DNA of 64,000 bases from Clostridia bacterium (GCA_017430535.1 JAFRMR010000013.1:124001-188000), one strand, 5' to 3'; positions 50,401-58,481 are shown, numbered from the stretch's first letter. Notes: generated from the sequence alone by a model not told the origin. Translations and numbers: made by a program.

Positions 50401-51596
50401 TTCGCCTGCTCCTTTGCTTTCTGGATTTTCTTTATTTCAAGGCTTTCAACAAAGGCTTGCACCCTGGTTCTCAGCTGGCCTGATGCGCTTGCCGTATACT
50501 GGCGGTCAACGCAGACTGAGGGTATGCCGAAATCGTTTGTAACAACATGTGAGGCCAAGGCTCTTTCATAGCCCCAGTATTCGCAGAATTTAAGCTGCTG
50601 GTAAAGAACGCCGTCGGCGTGATATTCCTCAACAAGCTGTTTTACATATTCCCGTCTGCCTTCAACCTTATCCTGGGACATATACCGCGGGCACTGGCTT
50701 GTTCTCATATAGTGAAGAATAATCTGCTCAAGCACATCGCCCTCATCGGTGAGCTTTATCTCTTCCCTGCCGGGCAGAGCACCGAAGCAGAAACGGTCAG
50801 CAACCACCAGTGCGCCGGATTCTTCAATCAGCTTTGTGAAATCCGGGTCATCCATTTCCGAGCCCACCACAACAATTTTAGCCCTGTAGTTTTTCTTTGT
50901 ATCGGGAACTCTTGTTTTCAGTTCTTCCGCCGTTTCCCTGAGCTTATCAATAATAAGATACTTGGGGCAGCAGTAGGATATAAGGTTAAGCACATGATAT
51001 TCGTAGCCGGTGATGCGTGGGTTTTCTTCTTTTCTGTATTCGCCTATTTCCGTAATAAGGCGGCAGACTTCATTGTGCTCTTCAACCGCCTTGCGCAGGG
51101 CATCATCGCTTATATCCACGCCGTAAACCTCGTGAAGCTTATCAAGCACCTTTTCCTGCATCTGGCGTTTATAGTGCTTCACGGTGTGGGGAGCGATTTT
51201 GAACGGAACATCTGAAATGGTTACAAAGAATTTTTCATTATCTACAAGGTGCAGAATTTCAAAATGCTCATAGGCCCTGTTCATCTGCGAGCAGGTTTCG
51301 GAGCCGAAAAGGGCGTCAAGGTGCTGGTAGCCACCTTCAATGCCTCTTTCAACCAGTGCTTTTGAAAAACCGCAGAGGAATGAGCTCATATAATATGTAG
51401 AAATATCAAGGGAACCGGTTCTTGGGGCGCGGAGCCTTGTTGAAAAGCAGCCGGGCAGGTTCAGCAGAACCTCGGGAATATGGTAGCAGGTATAGGCAAG
51501 GCAGAGCTTGCCGTCTTTTTTTGCCTGCTGAACAAGCTCATTATTCGCCTCCTGCAGCAGGTTTTCAAACTCGTAAAGATACTTTAAATCTTTCAT
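50397..51596 (-). CDS. 2-Hydroxyacyl-CoA dehydratase-like small subunit
   Basis: 399 aa. N-terminal CLAYTCYHIPEVLLNLPGCFSTRLRAPRTGS (Cys32, Cys37, Cys50), FGSETCSQMNRAYE (Cys102) and the C-terminal RQYTASASGQLRTRVQAFVESL match the HgdB/HadC type fold. Several extra cysteines (CCPKYL, FCFGALPG, SQCPRY, FCEYWG) suggest an additional or double cluster. It starts just after the His-rich protein and overlaps the next gene, so both subunits are made in step. Confidence 0.85.
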   Translation of the reverse strand: MKDLKYLYEFENLLQEANNELVQQAKKDGKLCLAYTCYHIPEVLLNLPGCFSTRLRAPRTGSLDISTYYMSSFLCGFSKALVERGIEGGYQHLDALFGSETCSQMNRAYEHFEILHLVDNEKFFVTISDVPFKIAPHTVKHYKRQMQEKVLDKLHEVYGVDISDDALRKAVEEHNEVCRLITEIGEYRKEENPRITGYEYHVLNLISYCCPKYLIIDKLRETAEELKTRVPDTKKNYRAKIVVVGSEMDDPDFTKLIEESGALVVADRFCFGALPGREEIKLTDEGDVLEQIILHYMRTSQCPRYMSQDKVEGRREYVKQLVEEYHADGVLYQQLKFCEYWGYERALASHVVTNDFGIPSVCVDRQYTASASGQLRTRVQAFVESLEIKKIQKAKEQAK

Positions 51597-51608
51597 TTTA
51601 TCTGTCCT

Positions 51609-51842
51609 TTATTTAAGTGATTCAAGGGCCTGCCTGAGCAGTTCGTTGCCCTGATTGTATTTTTCAAGGGCGGAAAGGGTCTTTTCCCCGGCCTGTTCAT
51701 TCCCAGTTTTTGTAAGCTGCCGGGCAATCTGAGCAATTTCTTCCGAGTGGGAAATGTTATGGCTCAGCATATACTCAAGCAGCGCCTTCATCTCTTCCGG
51801 GTTTTCGCTTACAACCTTATGATGATGGTGATGTTCCTGCAT
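51609..51842 (-). CDS. Small His-rich protein at operon start
   Basis: 77 aa. It starts MQEHHHHHK (five consecutive His), a potential Ni or Zn site, then a two-helix segment (NPEEMKALLEYMLSHNISHSEEIAQIARQLTKTGNEQAGEKTLSALEKYNQGNELLRQAL). It lies 12 bp before the first dehydratase-like gene and is the first gene of the operon. Its real role is unknown; a metal-store or chaperone role is inferred from the His run and from the CooC/CooT genes downstream. Confidence 0.75.
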   Translation of the reverse strand: MQEHHHHHKVVSENPEEMKALLEYMLSHNISHSEEIAQIARQLTKTGNEQAGEKTLSALEKYNQGNELLRQALESLK

Positions 51843-51880
51843 CCTGCTACACTCCCTCTGAAAATATACTTAATAAAAAT

Positions 51881-51909
51881 ATTATATCTTAATTAAAACT
51901 CAAAATCAA
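51881..51909 (-). promoter_or_regulatory. Promoter of the eight-gene dehydratase/CooC operon
   Basis: Minus strand TTGATT (51904-51909), 17 bp, TATAAT (51881-51886). The -35 box is in a duplicated cassette also found at 46116. Confidence 0.65.
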
Positions 51910-51975
51910 GAAATAAAACAAAAACCGAAGCTCTGTAAGCTGCATATAAAAAAGCACCCCGCAGGGTGCTTTTAG
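51904..51975 (-). repeat. Duplicated terminator-promoter cassette, copy 2
   Basis: Matches 46116-46183: same hairpin with AAGCACCC / GGGTGCTT, AGCT mini-hairpin and TTGATT box. It separates the secreted phosphoesterase gene from the operon's first gene. Confidence 0.75.
51948..51973 (-). terminator. Terminator of the 51983-54868 operon
   Basis: AAGCACCC-CGC-AGGGTGCTT, followed on the minus strand by a U-run. Confidence 0.85.
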
Positions 51976-51982
51976 CGTTATC

Positions 51983-53659
51983 TTAAAACTCAAACCTGAA
52001 AACCGATTCAAACAGTTTTCTGAAAAATTCAATGATTCTTTCCCAGAATCCGCCAGTTTTTTCATTTGCCGCCACCGGAGCCTGCGAGGGCAGGTCTGCG
52101 TCTCTGTCCGGCAGATCAAAGTCCACGGCAAATTTATCAAGCAGAGGGTAAAGCACCTGCTCCGCAACCTTGTATGAATCCTCTTTGCCCAGGGCAACCG
52201 CATTGAAAAGTGGGCTGAGCTCATCTGTGTTTATCTGTGTGCCCAGCACCTGCAGCAGCAGGTTAAGACCGCTTCTGCCGGTTTTTGTCAGTATGTATTC
52301 AAGGCCCGTGTTCAGCCCTTTAACCAGTATTTCACCCTCCGGCGAGCTGCCGCTTGGCATATTCTCATCGCCGTAATAGTGCATGGCAACCATAGAGCTT
52401 GCAAGCTCAATCAGCGAGCCGTAGTCCGATGCCGGTATGGATACCCCTTTTGATTTTGCAAGCTTTTCTATGCTTACGCCGCTGCCGCTGTCATAAAGGG
52501 GCATTGTCAGGGCCTCGGTTATAGTGCTGAAAAGGTTGTCAACGGCAAAGGCCGGGGTATCGCTGCCGATTTTCAGCTTTTTCTTTATGAATTCCGGTGA
52601 GGTGTATTTAAGGATTTTCTTCTCAACCGAATATTTGAAAAGCCCGTACGCAAACTGCTCATAGTCACTCTCAAGCAGTTCCTTCTGGCTGTCGGTGTAG
52701 CCGTCAATCAGGGCATCCGTATTGCATTTTTCAATTTTTCTCATCCTTATTTCCGCGCCCTCGGAGCTAAGGTTTACCGCCCTGTATTCAAGGGGATAGG
52801 ATGACAGCGCAGTGGTCAGCACATCATAAACAACCGCGCCGTTTTTGCCGGTATAGCTTGCAATATCATTGCCGTGCTCGTGGCCCGTGAATACATACTG
52901 TATTCCCCAACCGGTGAATTTTTCCGCCACCTCTTCGCTGTCTCTGAGCATAAAATCCTTCATCAGCACTTTGCCCATATAAAGGTGCTCAAGCAGGGGA
53001 TGATGCATCATATAAATAATCTGCCTGCCGTCGGCTTTTGCTTTTTCCGTCTGGGTTTTTATCCATTCCAGCAGGGCAGATGTAAAACCGTCGCCGTCCT
53101 CACCGGGGTCGTTTGAGTCAACCGCAATAAGGCGGCAGTTCCCGGCCAGATCAGCCGTATAGGATGCAGTGGAGCTGTCGGCGGCAAGGGCCTGATTATA
53201 GCCGAGGTCCGCATAGTATTTTTTGAATTCAGCGGGTTTAGATGAGTAATAATCATGGTTGCCGGGCACCACATAAACCTGTATTCCCGTCTCTTTTTCA
53301 AAATCCGAAAGCAGGGATGCCACAAAGCTGTGCTGCTCTTCGTTTCCGTTTCTGGTAAGGTCCCCGGCAATCAGTATGAATTCAGCGCCTTCATCTGCGC
53401 TTCTTCTAAGGAATTCCTTTGTAAGTTCCGCCGCCTGATCATAGATATTGCCTGAGCCGGAGGCCTGAAAATACAGTTCGCTTTCCGGGTAGTTCACATC
53501 CAGCTCGGTTTTGGTGTTATCAATATGTATATCGGTTGCCATGGTGAATTTCACTCCGCTTTTTTCCGCCGAGGCGCTGAAAAGAGCGCAGGTGCCTGCC
53601 AGCATAACAGCCGCAAGCAGTGTGCTTATTATTCTTTTTGCAGCTTTCCTGTTTTTCAT
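51983..53659 (-). CDS. Secreted metallophosphoesterase
   Basis: 558 aa. A signal peptide (to ~Ala32), then a calcineurin-like core with MATDIHIDNTK, IAGDLTRNGNEEQH, VPGNHDYYS, MHHPLLEH and VFTGHEHGND. A helical C-terminal half follows, ending in the amphipathic helix GGFWERIIEFFRKLFESVF. It starts 12 bp after the choloylglycine-hydrolase-like gene, so both secreted enzymes are one operon. It may cleave host or wall phosphoesters; the substrate is unknown. Confidence 0.82.
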   Translation of the reverse strand: MKNRKAAKRIISTLLAAVMLAGTCALFSASAEKSGVKFTMATDIHIDNTKTELDVNYPESELYFQASGSGNIYDQAAELTKEFLRRSADEGAEFILIAGDLTRNGNEEQHSFVASLLSDFEKETGIQVYVVPGNHDYYSSKPAEFKKYYADLGYNQALAADSSTASYTADLAGNCRLIAVDSNDPGEDGDGFTSALLEWIKTQTEKAKADGRQIIYMMHHPLLEHLYMGKVLMKDFMLRDSEEVAEKFTGWGIQYVFTGHEHGNDIASYTGKNGAVVYDVLTTALSSYPLEYRAVNLSSEGAEIRMRKIEKCNTDALIDGYTDSQKELLESDYEQFAYGLFKYSVEKKILKYTSPEFIKKKLKIGSDTPAFAVDNLFSTITEALTMPLYDSGSGVSIEKLAKSKGVSIPASDYGSLIELASSMVAMHYYGDENMPSGSSPEGEILVKGLNTGLEYILTKTGRSGLNLLLQVLGTQINTDELSPLFNAVALGKEDSYKVAEQVLYPLLDKFAVDFDLPDRDADLPSQAPVAANEKTGGFWERIIEFFRKLFESVFRFEF

Positions 53660-53671
53660 TTTCTCTCTCCC

Positions 53672-54868
53672 TTAAAGATAGATTGTATATCCTTTTTTGT
53701 AGTTTTCTCGCAGGTAATAGGTTACGGCTTTTGCCCCCATATCAGATACGGCGGTCCACTCCGTGTTATAATCATTGAGTCCGCCCTGAGCGGCATCTGC
53801 CATAATATCCCTCAGCTGTGCGGTATCCGGCTTGCCGTTTTCCTCAAGGGCCTTCATTATATTTTCATACCGTTTCACGCTCTTTTGTGAGCCCACCCCG
53901 TATTTGCTGCCGGGGGTGACATAAAAATTGGTGAGCGCCGGGGTTTCGGTAACGTAAATTTTATTGTTTATATATTCCACCGCCGCCGAATATCCCGAAG
54001 GGTCGCAGATTGCAAAGTGTATAACATAGCCGAAGGATGCGTGCATATCGTAGCCCTTCAGCAGCTCCACCGCCTGCTTTGCGCTGCCTGCCCGGTCAAG
54101 AATCAATCGCACTGCGGTTGTGGTTGTAAGGTCCGGCTTTGAGGTCTGCTGATTTATTGATGCGCCTTTGTCAAAAACCATGTTTACCGAAACGCATACT
54201 CCTTTTTCGTTCATGCCGTCCAGCGGGGCGTAAAGGGCGCAGAAGCGCATCACATCATCCGAAAGCTCATATTCAGAGCTGGATGTAATAAAGTCCATGT
54301 TGACCGTTGAAACCGATTTATATCCCTTTGAGGGCCTGCACACAAGGGCAAGGCCGCTGCACTTTTTCCAGTCAAAATTCCTGCCGAAATATCCCGTGCC
54401 GCTTTTGCCGGGGGTGTAAAGGGTGCTGCAGCCTGCGCCTCTGAATTTAAAAAGAGGCCCCGCCTTTCCGCCTATAACCTGGCGGATAAGGAAGTTTGTC
54501 AGCTCCTCATCATCCGATACCCCTTTGCCGGATATAAAATCATCCAGCCCGTCATCCCCGGAAAACGCCACATAGGAAAAGCTTGCCGTAAGGTCTCTTA
54601 TGCTTTTATCCGGTGTGATTTTCACGGTGTTCAGGGGAGCGGCTTTGCGGGCGGTTTCCGTTTCTGAGGTTGTTTCCGCCTCAGAGGAGGTTTCCGTTTC
54701 CGTCTGCGCAGCTGTTGTTTCCGTTTCGGATACAGATGTTACCGCAGAGGTTTCGGTTTGCGCCGCGGTCTGCGTTTCTGTGCCGGTTATTATATTTTCA
54801 CCTTCGCCGCACCCTGCGCATATAATCAAGGCAACGGGCAGCAGCAGGCAGATAATCCGCTTTTTCAT
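53672..54868 (-). CDS. Lipoprotein choloylglycine-hydrolase family (linear amide C-N hydrolase)
   Basis: 398 aa. Signal sequence with lipobox ICAGC (Cys20), a long Thr/Glu-rich linker (residues 28-75), then an Ntn-type domain with GAGCSTLY (Cys147, likely nucleophile) and FGRNFDW (a family signature). Members split bile salts, penicillin V or N-acyl amides; the Cys147 lies internally, so either no autoprocessing to an N-terminal Cys occurs or it is proteolytically exposed. Surface location suggests hydrolysis of host or neighbour metabolites. The substrate is unknown. Confidence 0.8.
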   Translation of the reverse strand: MKKRIICLLLPVALIICAGCGEGENIITGTETQTAAQTETSAVTSVSETETTAAQTETETSSEAETTSETETARKAAPLNTVKITPDKSIRDLTASFSYVAFSGDDGLDDFISGKGVSDDEELTNFLIRQVIGGKAGPLFKFRGAGCSTLYTPGKSGTGYFGRNFDWKKCSGLALVCRPSKGYKSVSTVNMDFITSSSEYELSDDVMRFCALYAPLDGMNEKGVCVSVNMVFDKGASINQQTSKPDLTTTTAVRLILDRAGSAKQAVELLKGYDMHASFGYVIHFAICDPSGYSAAVEYINNKIYVTETPALTNFYVTPGSKYGVGSQKSVKRYENIMKALEENGKPDTAQLRDIMADAAQGGLNDYNTEWTAVSDMGAKAVTYYLRENYKKGYTIYL

Positions 54869-54930
54869 CAGGAACCTCCCGGTGTATTATATTCACACTC
54901 TATCATAAATCGGCTCCTCTTGCAAGGATA

Positions 54931-54959
54931 TTGATAAGTATGTATTTTGCTGTTATAAT
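54931..54959 (+). promoter_or_regulatory. Promoter of the 54993 gene
   Basis: TTGATA (54931-54936), 17 bp, TATAAT (54954-54959). Confidence 0.65.
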
Positions 54960-54992
54960 TATTACCGTAATAAATCCGGGAGGAGGCCCGCC

Positions 54993-55436
54993 GTGAAGAA
55001 TATTAAATTAAAAAAGTTCGCTTACAGCCCCGGCTATTGCGATATGCGGGGCGCAAGTCACAGCGCCTGCCTTATGAAAAACGAAGACGGCAAGTGGATT
55101 ATCACCGCCTCCGACCGTGAGCATTACGGCGAACCCCGGGTTATCACAACCTACGCCGTTACCGACGAAGCCGCCGCAGAGTTTGAGGCTTTTATTCTTG
55201 ATAATAATGTACCCTCCCTTGCCCGCCGCCTTAAAAGCAAAACCTTTGCTACCGATTACAGCCCCTGGAGCTGCAGCATTTATCTTGATACCGGCTCCGG
55301 CGGGAGTAAGGATTACGATATCACTCAGTACAGGATTTATTCCCCCCGGGATAAAAAGCTCCTTGATGAGCTTACCCGCCGCTTTGAAGCGCTTAAAACA
55401 GATAAAATTTCGGAAACATACGCAGAAAAAGAATAA
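54993..55436 (+). CDS. Uncharacterised protein (147 aa)
   Basis: Starts GTG 54993, 6 bp after GGGAGGAGG; the upstream promoter is good, so it is a real gene. The protein has alternating strands (YSPGYCDMRGASHSACLMKNEDGKWIITASDREHYGEP) and a C-terminal alpha segment (SPRDKKLLDELTRRFEALKT). I see no known family motif, no signal peptide, and no membrane helix. It ends just before the remnant of the rpsI 3' end. Confidence 0.65.
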   Translation: MKNIKLKKFAYSPGYCDMRGASHSACLMKNEDGKWIITASDREHYGEPRVITTYAVTDEAAAEFEAFILDNNVPSLARRLKSKTFATDYSPWSCSIYLDTGSGGSKDYDITQYRIYSPRDKKLLDELTRRFEALKTDKISETYAEKE

Positions 55437-55449
55437 AATAAATAAAGAA

Positions 55450-55482
55450 CCGCCGCAGGTTTCCCCCTGCGGCGGCTTGCTT
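55450..55482 (+). terminator. Terminator of the 54993 gene
   Basis: CCGCCGCAGG / CCTGCGGCGG with a 6-nt loop; the T-run after it is short. Confidence 0.7.
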
Positions 55483-55491
55483 TCCCCCAAA

Positions 55492-55526
55492 CAAAAAAAC
55501 CAGCCCTCTGCATATACAGAGGGCTG
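55492..55526 (-). terminator. Former rpsI terminator
   Basis: Perfect stem CAGCCCTCTG / CAGAGGGCTG with minus-strand GGTTTTTTT after it, about 45 bp beyond the rpsI remnant. This is where the native rpsI operon would have ended before the island came in. Confidence 0.7.
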
Positions 55527-55545
55527 TAACCTGTTCGGGTGAAAT

Positions 55546-55592
55546 AATCTCTTTGAAAACTGAGGTGCGCGGCGGGCGCCTTTGAGACCGTA
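55546..55592 (-). pseudogene. Remnant of the rpsI 3' end (left att-like repeat)
   Basis: Minus strand encodes [15 protein letters not shown], the S9 C-terminus, followed by Leu-Phe-His instead of a stop. A core of 29 bp (55558-55586) is identical to 58553-58581 in intact rpsI, and the match continues with one mismatch to 55592. The final Phe-Ser-Lys-Arg codons are synonymous but different in DNA, so the copy is an old true gene end rather than a recent duplicate. Confidence 0.85.
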
Positions 55593-55740
55593 TTGCTGCG
55601 ATCGTTACAGCTGAAACCCCTTGCGGCATAAGGCTTCACAGGCTTCGCCCTTCCGATTGGCCCCTAAGTTGTCCCATACAAATACCCTCAAAATGTGACA
55701 AAACAGATCAGAGAACAAAAGAACATCGATCCCGCATCAA

Positions 55741-55763
55741 AGACAAGGAACCGTCCCCTGTCT
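55741..55763 (-). repeat. REP-like palindrome near left island end
   Basis: Arms AGACA / TGTCT around GGGGACGGTTCC (read on the minus strand), a loop type known from REP families. A sister hairpin in opposite orientation sits at 58393. Confidence 0.55.
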
Positions 55764-55783
55764 TCATTCGTAGGGCGGGCTGT

Positions 55784-56656
55784 TCAGCCGTCCTGGGGAT
55801 AACGGACGCCGATCATCTCCCGGATGGTATCGGTCAGAGTGATGATCTTCAGCGTCTGGGCGTGGGGGATCAGGGGGCTTTCCGGGAGGCCTTTCTGGAG
55901 GCAGTCGCAGAAATGTTCGATCTGCTCCTCAAAGCCGTTGCCGGCATAAGGCGCGGGGATCACTTCCCGTTTTCCCTCCCGCTCCAGCACGATCTCCTGC
56001 GGGGCATAGAACCGTTTGAGATACGCGTACCCCCTGGTGCCGTAGACGTAACCCTCATTGGGCTTGCGCAGCAGCGTGGCGCTGGAAAGGTCGGCGATGG
56101 CGCCGCCGCGGTATTTCAGCAGCACGCAGGCGTGGCGGTCGGTGCCCTTGTAGTAATCCGCCTCGGCGCTGATATGCGTGATATCGTCGCCGAGATACCA
56201 GCTGGCAAAGTGCAGCCCGTAACAGCCCACGTCCAGCAACGAGCCGCCGCCGTATTCGTTCTTCAGTACGTGGTGGTCCATTTCGTCCTCATCCATGGTA
56301 TAGCAGAATTTGCCCTCCACGCCGAGGATCTCCCCCAACGCGCCGTTTTGGACCAGCTCCCGCATTTTCCGGGTACCGGGCACCACTCTCGCCCACATGG
56401 CCTCCGTCAGCAGTACGTGGTTTTGTTCGGCGCAGGCGAACATCTCCTCCGCTTCGCTCCGGTTGATGGCCATGGGCTTTTCGCACAAAACGTGCTTGCC
56501 GTGCGCCATCATCAGCATCGAGCATGCCTTATGCCCCGAGTGAGGCACCGCGATATAGGCCGTGTCGATCACATCGGAGGCGGCCATGGCCTCGTAGCCC
56601 GCAAACCGGTGTGCGATGTTGCCTGTGCCCACAATACCGAATCGGATCGTTGCCAT
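55784..56656 (-). CDS. Gfo/Idh/MocA-family oxidoreductase with N-terminal internal deletion
   Basis: 290 aa. N-terminal FGIVGTGNIAHRF is the Rossmann start, but it runs straight into AGYEAMAASDVIDTAYIAVPHSGH. About 35-40 residues, which normally contain the second beta strand and the residue that contacts the cofactor ribose, are missing. The rest is complete: HVLCEKPMAINRSEAEEMF, GSLLDVGCYGLHFASWYLG. Usual length is ~325 aa. This in-frame loss probably reduces or ends activity. It precedes nothing but the island end and lies downstream of GH32. Confidence 0.82.
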   Translation of the reverse strand: MATIRFGIVGTGNIAHRFAGYEAMAASDVIDTAYIAVPHSGHKACSMLMMAHGKHVLCEKPMAINRSEAEEMFACAEQNHVLLTEAMWARVVPGTRKMRELVQNGALGEILGVEGKFCYTMDEDEMDHHVLKNEYGGGSLLDVGCYGLHFASWYLGDDITHISAEADYYKGTDRHACVLLKYRGGAIADLSSATLLRKPNEGYVYGTRGYAYLKRFYAPQEIVLEREGKREVIPAPYAGNGFEEQIEHFCDCLQKGLPESPLIPHAQTLKIITLTDTIREMIGVRYPQDG

Positions 56657-56689
56657 GTCGTTTTCTTCCTTTCCGTGAAAGCGCCGCCC

Positions 56690-57757
56690 TCAGAGCAGCG
56701 CCGTATAGACTTCTTCTCCGCCGTTGACGAAGACTTCCGCCACGCGGCCGTCCCGCAGGATCTTCAGATCCCGGACAGGGCCTCGGTATTCCACGGGCTC
56801 CCGCCCCGACCGGAGGATCCGGAAACCATCATCCGTACGGATGACGGCAGGATCGCTCTCCGTCAGGAATTGCCGGACCTCCCGGGCGGGATACGCGTGG
56901 ATCACGCCGTTTTCACAGGTGATCTCCCGGGGGACGGAAAAGCACCCCAGATCCTTCTCCCGGTATCCGGCGTAGTTCCAGCCGGGAATCCAGGAGATCA
57001 GCAGCGCACGGTCCTGCGAATCGCGGAAAATCTGCCCGGCGTACTGGTCGGGACCTTTATCCACTTCCCCTTCCGCATCTACGGTAAATCGGGCGTTTTC
57101 AAAACGCCCGACCGCCAGCGAGAAGGCGTGTCCCTGCTCCCGGCAGACGGAGGCCGCCAGCAGATACCGGTCCCCGAAGGGCACAAAGGAGGGGCACTCC
57201 GCAAACTTCGCGTTTTCCCATTCCCGCAATACGCCACGGTATTGCCAACGAAGCAGGTCGCCGCTTTCATACAGCAGCAGAACGGCGGTGTTCCGCTCCC
57301 GGTTGCCGGAGGCCATGACGCACCAGTAACTGCCTTCGGCAAAGCAGACCGCCGGGTCGCGGAAATCCGGGCTTCCCTCCGGCGGGAAGGTAGGGATCAC
57401 CGGGTTGCCCGCGCATTTTTCAAAGTGAACGCCGTCGGTCGAATACGCCGCGGCCACCGCCTGCGTCCCCTCACGGATGCAGGCGTAGAACAGCCAGAGC
57501 ACGCCGTCCTTCACCACGGCGGTGCCGGACCAGCAGCCGTCCCTGTCATAATCCCTGTCAGGGGAAAGCGCAACGGGCAATTCCTCAAAGCGGAAAAAAT
57601 CCTTCGTTATCGCGTGGCCCCAGTGCATGCTTTCATGCCACGGCGTTTCAAAATGAGGCGAATGCTGATAAAAAATATGATAATACCCTTTGAACTGTAC
57701 AAGGCCGTTCGGGTCGTTGATCCAACCCGCGGCGGGTCTGTAATGATAATCAGCCAT
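56690..57757 (-). CDS. Glycoside hydrolase family 32 (fructosidase/invertase-like)
   Basis: 355 aa. Motifs WINDPNG (Asp15, nucleophile), SPDFRDP (transition-state Asp) and FAECPSF (acid/base Glu) are the GH32 triad. It is shorter than full sucrose-6-phosphate hydrolases (~480 aa) because the C-terminal beta-sandwich is reduced to a stub. The start is ATG 57757 with AGGAGGAATC; an earlier in-frame start lacks a site. No signal peptide. It is an island gene, upstream of the oxidoreductase. Confidence 0.88.
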   Translation of the reverse strand: MADYHYRPAAGWINDPNGLVQFKGYYHIFYQHSPHFETPWHESMHWGHAITKDFFRFEELPVALSPDRDYDRDGCWSGTAVVKDGVLWLFYACIREGTQAVAAAYSTDGVHFEKCAGNPVIPTFPPEGSPDFRDPAVCFAEGSYWCVMASGNRERNTAVLLLYESGDLLRWQYRGVLREWENAKFAECPSFVPFGDRYLLAASVCREQGHAFSLAVGRFENARFTVDAEGEVDKGPDQYAGQIFRDSQDRALLISWIPGWNYAGYREKDLGCFSVPREITCENGVIHAYPAREVRQFLTESDPAVIRTDDGFRILRSGREPVEYRGPVRDLKILRDGRVAEVFVNGGEEVYTALL

Positions 57758-57816
57758 TGATTCCTCCTGTGCGGAGCAGATTTTTCTACGCATTCAAAAT
57801 CCCGGAAAACAAAAAT

Positions 57817-58341
57817 TCACACCAGAATGAAACTGCGGAATCCGCGCACGGAGTAGTACGAATCCGCCCCGTTATGAAACGTAAACACCGCCCCGTACCT
57901 TCGTTCACAGAATATGGCGCCGCCTCTTTGCCTGATTTCCTCCGGTGTTTGTACCCATGAAGATGTTTTCAGATCAAATTCGCCGAGGGTCTGCAATCTG
58001 CGGTAGAGCTCTTCCGTCAGCAAAGAAGCGCCGATCTCCCGCGCCATCCCCATGGCGCTGCCCGCGGGAGGGTTTTTGGCGCGTTTTTTCAGGGCTTCCT
58101 CATCATAGCACAGGCTTCTGCGGCCGGCAGGCGACTCTTTTGCGCAGTCGCAGAATATGAGTTTGCCTGTTCCTGCGTCAAAGCCGATGGTGTCCGGCTC
58201 GCCGCCGCTTTCTTCCATCCGCCGCAAAATCTCCAATGCTTCCGGCGCGTCCTGCAAGCGCTTCTCAACAAGCGCCCAGTCTATTCCGGGATGCAGCGCC
58301 GCGTTTTCATAAAACCTCGTTCTTAACTTTTCCAATACCAT
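57817..58341 (-). CDS. DUF4256 family protein
   Basis: 174 aa. It matches DUF4256: FYENAALHPGIDWALVEKRL, EESGGEPDTIGFDAGTGKLIFCDCAKESPAGRRSLCYDEEAL, LTEELYRRLQTLGEFDLKTSSWVQTPEEIRQRGGAIFCERRYGAVFTFHNGADSYYSVRGFR. The family is of unknown function and is widespread in Firmicutes and Bacteroidetes. It is an island gene, GC-rich like its neighbours, and the first after rpsI. Confidence 0.85.
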   Translation of the reverse strand: MVLEKLRTRFYENAALHPGIDWALVEKRLQDAPEALEILRRMEESGGEPDTIGFDAGTGKLIFCDCAKESPAGRRSLCYDEEALKKRAKNPPAGSAMGMAREIGASLLTEELYRRLQTLGEFDLKTSSWVQTPEEIRQRGGAIFCERRYGAVFTFHNGADSYYSVRGFRSFILV

Positions 58342-58392
58342 AATTTTCTCTCAAATCCTTATCACTTTTATCAGCACTTCCGCGATATGCAT

Positions 58393-58417
58393 CAATCAAG
58401 GGACGGCTCCTTGATTG
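58393..58417 (+). repeat. REP-like palindrome near right island end
   Basis: Perfect 9-bp arms CAATCAAGG / CCTTGATTG around GACGGCT; shares the GGGACGG(T/C)(T)CCTTG core with 55741-55763, in opposite orientation. A T7 run follows on the plus strand. Confidence 0.6.
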
Positions 58418-58481
58418 GCTTTGTTTTTTTACGGGTATTCCGGAACCAATACTACTATACAGAAAGCCGGCAAATAAAGCA

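Larger units (their letters stand above)
55437..55783. other. Gene-free 347 bp: two terminators, rpsI 3' remnant and REP-like hairpin
   Basis: In order: a + strand terminator (55450-55482), a minus-strand terminator (55492-55526), the truncated rpsI 3' end (55543-55595 region), island boundary DNA, and a REP-like hairpin (55741-55763). No credible coding region is present. Confidence 0.7.

Noticed and set aside
55862-57760. 632-codon plus-strand open frame antisense to the oxidoreductase and GH32 genes
   Set aside because: It mirrors two well-supported genes with clear catalytic motifs; long antisense frames are expected in this GC-rich island and the translation has no family motif.
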